From an uncultured Sphingomonadales bacterium (GTDB taxonomy: Bacteria; Pseudomonadota; Alphaproteobacteria; Sphingomonadales; Sphingomonadaceae), in contig CAJBSR010000066.1 in NCBI GenBank assembly GCA_903958285.1, forward strand, positions 1 to 7,898: a stretch of DNA of 7,898 nucleotides, given 5' to 3'. The position numbers and the translations under genes were made by a program. The notes below the pieces were generated by a model. That model made no database searches. It had not been told where the DNA came from and worked only from the letters and a program-made list of their open reading frames with translations. Positions 6,759 to 7,898 of the stretch are shown one piece after another (within the stretch, counting starts at the first letter, position 1; every line of letters begins with the position of its first letter).

Positions 6759-7601
6759 TTAGCCAAGCCGTTCTGCGTGCCAGCGCAGATGGTCTGCCAT
6801 GAAGGTGGAGATGAAGTAATAGCTGTGGTCATAGCCCGGCTGCATCCGCAGCGTGAGCTTCTGCCCGGCGGCATCGCAGGCGGCCTGCAGCAGTTCCGGC
6901 TTCAACTGTTCGACAAGGAAGTTGTCCGCGTCGCCCTGATCCACCAGCAGATCAGGCAGGCGCGCGCCGCCTTCGATCAAGGCGCAGGCGTCATATTCCG
7001 CCCAAGCCGCGCGATCATCGCCCAGATAGCCGCGCAGCGCCTTATGGCCCCAAGGGCAGTTGGTTGGTGAGACGATTGGCGCAAAAGCCGAGGTGCTCTT
7101 GAAACGATCCGGATTGCGCAGCGCAATGGTCAGCGCACCATGCCCGCCCCTCGACTGGCCGGTGATCCCCTGCCGCGCCACGTCGACGGGGAAGTTGGCG
7201 GCCTCAAGCGCGGGCAGTTCCTGCTCAATATAATCGCGCATCCGGTAATGCGCGGCAAATGGCTCTTGGGTCGCGTTGACGTAGAAGCCTGCACCCAGCC
7301 CGAAATCATAGGCCGCGTCCGCATCATCGGCGACGCCTTCTCCCCGTGGGCTCGTATCTGGTGCAACGAAGATGATGCCGAGTTCGGCACAGATTGCGCG
7401 GAATTCGCCCTTGTCGGTCACATTCGCATGGGTGCAGGTCAGGCCCGACAGATACCAGACGACCGGCAGCTTTGTGCCCGGCGCATGATCCGGCACGAAG
7501 ACCGAAAAGGTCATCTCTGTGCCCGTCGCAGACGACGCATGCTTGTAGACGCCTTGGGTGCCGCCATGGCTGCGATTGGTGGAAACGGTCTCAAGAGTCA
7601 T
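6759..7601 (-). CDS. fghA: S-formylglutathione hydrolase
   Basis: This cytoplasmic serine esterase hydrolyses S-formylglutathione to formate and glutathione, the last step of glutathione-dependent formaldehyde detoxification. The 280-residue length is typical. Family features are LSGLTCTHAN (51-60, with the conserved Cys56), PDTSPRGEGV (81-90), the nucleophile elbow GQSRGGHGAL (S150), DQGDADNFL (D226) and GYDHSYYFI (H259), giving a complete Ser/Asp/His triad. The elbow reads GQSRGG rather than the usual GHSMGG. The frame could extend upstream to 7697, but ATG 7601 has an AGGA Shine-Dalgarno about 9 nt before it and gives the normal length. The usual partner, glutathione-dependent formaldehyde dehydrogenase, is not beside it in the window. 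The gene stands alone between a converging protease and a diverging peptidase. A 19-bp palindrome lies 35 bp upstream of the ATG. The symbol frmB is used for the E. coli homologue. Confidence 0.95.
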   Translation of the reverse strand: MTLETVSTNRSHGGTQGVYKHASSATGTEMTFSVFVPDHAPGTKLPVVWYLSGLTCTHANVTDKGEFRAICAELGIIFVAPDTSPRGEGVADDADAAYDFGLGAGFYVNATQEPFAAHYRMRDYIEQELPALEAANFPVDVARQGITGQSRGGHGALTIALRNPDRFKSTSAFAPIVSPTNCPWGHKALRGYLGDDRAAWAEYDACALIEGGARLPDLLVDQGDADNFLVEQLKPELLQAACDAAGQKLTLRMQPGYDHSYYFISTFMADHLRWHAERLG

Positions 7602-7636
7602 GGCGTGTTCCTTCACTGGCAGATGTTGCGCCGCTC

Positions 7637-7655
7637 TTGATGGGACTCCCATCAA
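7637..7655. promoter_or_regulatory. Perfect 19-bp palindrome upstream of fghA (operator candidate)
   Basis: TTGATGGGA, one central base and TCCCATCAA form a perfect 9+1+9 dyad in the 131-bp fghA/dipeptidase intergenic region. It lies 35 bp before the fghA ATG and 77 bp before the dipeptidase ATG. Its size and symmetry suit a dimeric regulator. As RNA it could also fold into an 8-bp stem with a 3-nt loop in the fghA leader, but no T-run follows, so termination is unlikely. I do not recognise the regulator; it does not look like the G-tract FrmR site of E. coli. Confidence 0.55.
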
Positions 7656-7698
7656 TTGGCAAGTCGTGACGTTCTTAAGGTCACTTGGTGAAAGCACT

Positions 7699-7726
7699 TT
7701 GACAGGTCCGACAGGGCCGTTAAGCC
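7699..7726 (+). promoter_or_regulatory. Candidate promoter of the M19 dipeptidase gene
   Basis: A perfect TTGACA hexamer (7699-7704) is followed after 16 bp by TAAGCC (7721-7726), a poor match to a -10 element. If both are used, transcription would begin at about 7733, the A of the dipeptidase ATG, implying a leaderless mRNA. The lack of a usable Shine-Dalgarno (AAGG ends only one base before the ATG) fits this. The -35 is strong, the -10 weak. Confidence 0.35.
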
Positions 7727-7732
7727 TAAGGC

Positions 7733-7898
7733 ATGATCAAGCACAGCCTCACCACCATCCTCGCCCTATGCCTTGCCCAAACGGCGCTTGCAGCCACCCC
7801 TGAACAGATCGCGCGCGCCGCGCTCAAGGCATCGCCCGTCGTCGATGGGCATAATGACGTCCCCGAACAGATCCGTGGCCGGTTCGACAATGATTTGT
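7733..7898 (+). CDS. Membrane dipeptidase, peptidase family M19 (5' part only)
   Basis: Only the first 55 codons are present; the gene runs off the right edge. The product begins with a clear signal peptide (MIKHSLTTILALCLAQTALA, likely cut before ATPEQ), so it is exported to the periplasm or membrane. The mature protein continues to SPVVDGHNDVPEQIRG, which matches the N-terminal zinc-ligand motif DGHND.P of the renal dipeptidase family, in which the His and Asp (H42 and D44 here) bind the active-site zinc. Family members hydrolyse dipeptides, including some with a D-amino acid. The lipobox-like LALC lies in the middle of the signal helix and does not fit the lipoprotein consensus well. The ATG at 7733 has no good Shine-Dalgarno but is the only start that includes the whole signal peptide. 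It diverges from fghA. Confidence 0.85.
   Translation, partial: MIKHSLTTILALCLAQTALAATPEQIARAALKASPVVDGHNDVPEQIRGRFDNDL

Noticed and set aside
1..7898. tRNA, rRNA, CRISPR array, insertion sequence, prophage or toxin-antitoxin modules
   Set aside because: I looked on both strands and found no cloverleaf, regularly spaced repeats, transposase or integrase signatures. The only repeat family is the REP-like doublet.

Overview
The window looks like chromosomal DNA of an alphaproteobacterium, most probably a sphingomonad (order Sphingomonadales). The evidence is the high GC content with GC-rich third codon positions, the character of the RNase R and PqqL-like proteins, and an intergenic repeat (about 650-721) of a type I associate from memory with sphingomonad genomes. 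No database search was possible, so the genus is not assigned.

Left block, minus strand, read from right to left (3751 down to 88). A 55-residue aromatic-rich membrane protein has a strong ribosome binding site. Its stop codon overlaps the start of apt (adenine phosphoribosyltransferase) as ATGA. After 43 nt comes rnr (RNase R, 756 residues). After a 154-nt gap holding a two-unit inverted REP-like repeat comes a 164-residue protein of unknown function with two C-terminal membrane segments. These four genes could form one transcription unit. Bases 1-87 hold a GC-rich stem-loop just past the last stop codon and perhaps the tail of a rightward gene that ends in overlapping stop codons.

Middle, plus strand. 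A 106-bp divergent intergenic region (3752-3857) leads into a 962-residue exported zinc protease of family M16, PqqL-like, with its HxxEH motif in the N-terminal half and the R/Y substrate-binding pair in the C-terminal half.

Right block. A 280-residue S-formylglutathione hydrolase (minus strand) converges on the protease gene with a 12-nt gap. Its upstream region holds a perfect 19-bp palindrome. Diverging from it is the start of an exported M19 membrane dipeptidase, cut by the window edge at 55 codons, with a consensus -35 hexamer 28 bp before its ATG.

Functionally this is mostly housekeeping: purine salvage, RNA turnover, formaldehyde detoxification and two periplasmic peptidases. I see no mobile element, CRISPR array, RNA gene or defence/toxin system. 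I do not think the window contains a large undescribed system. The items most worth a second look are the REP doublet with compensatory base changes next to rnr, the palindrome upstream of the formylglutathione hydrolase gene, and the small membrane protein coupled to apt.
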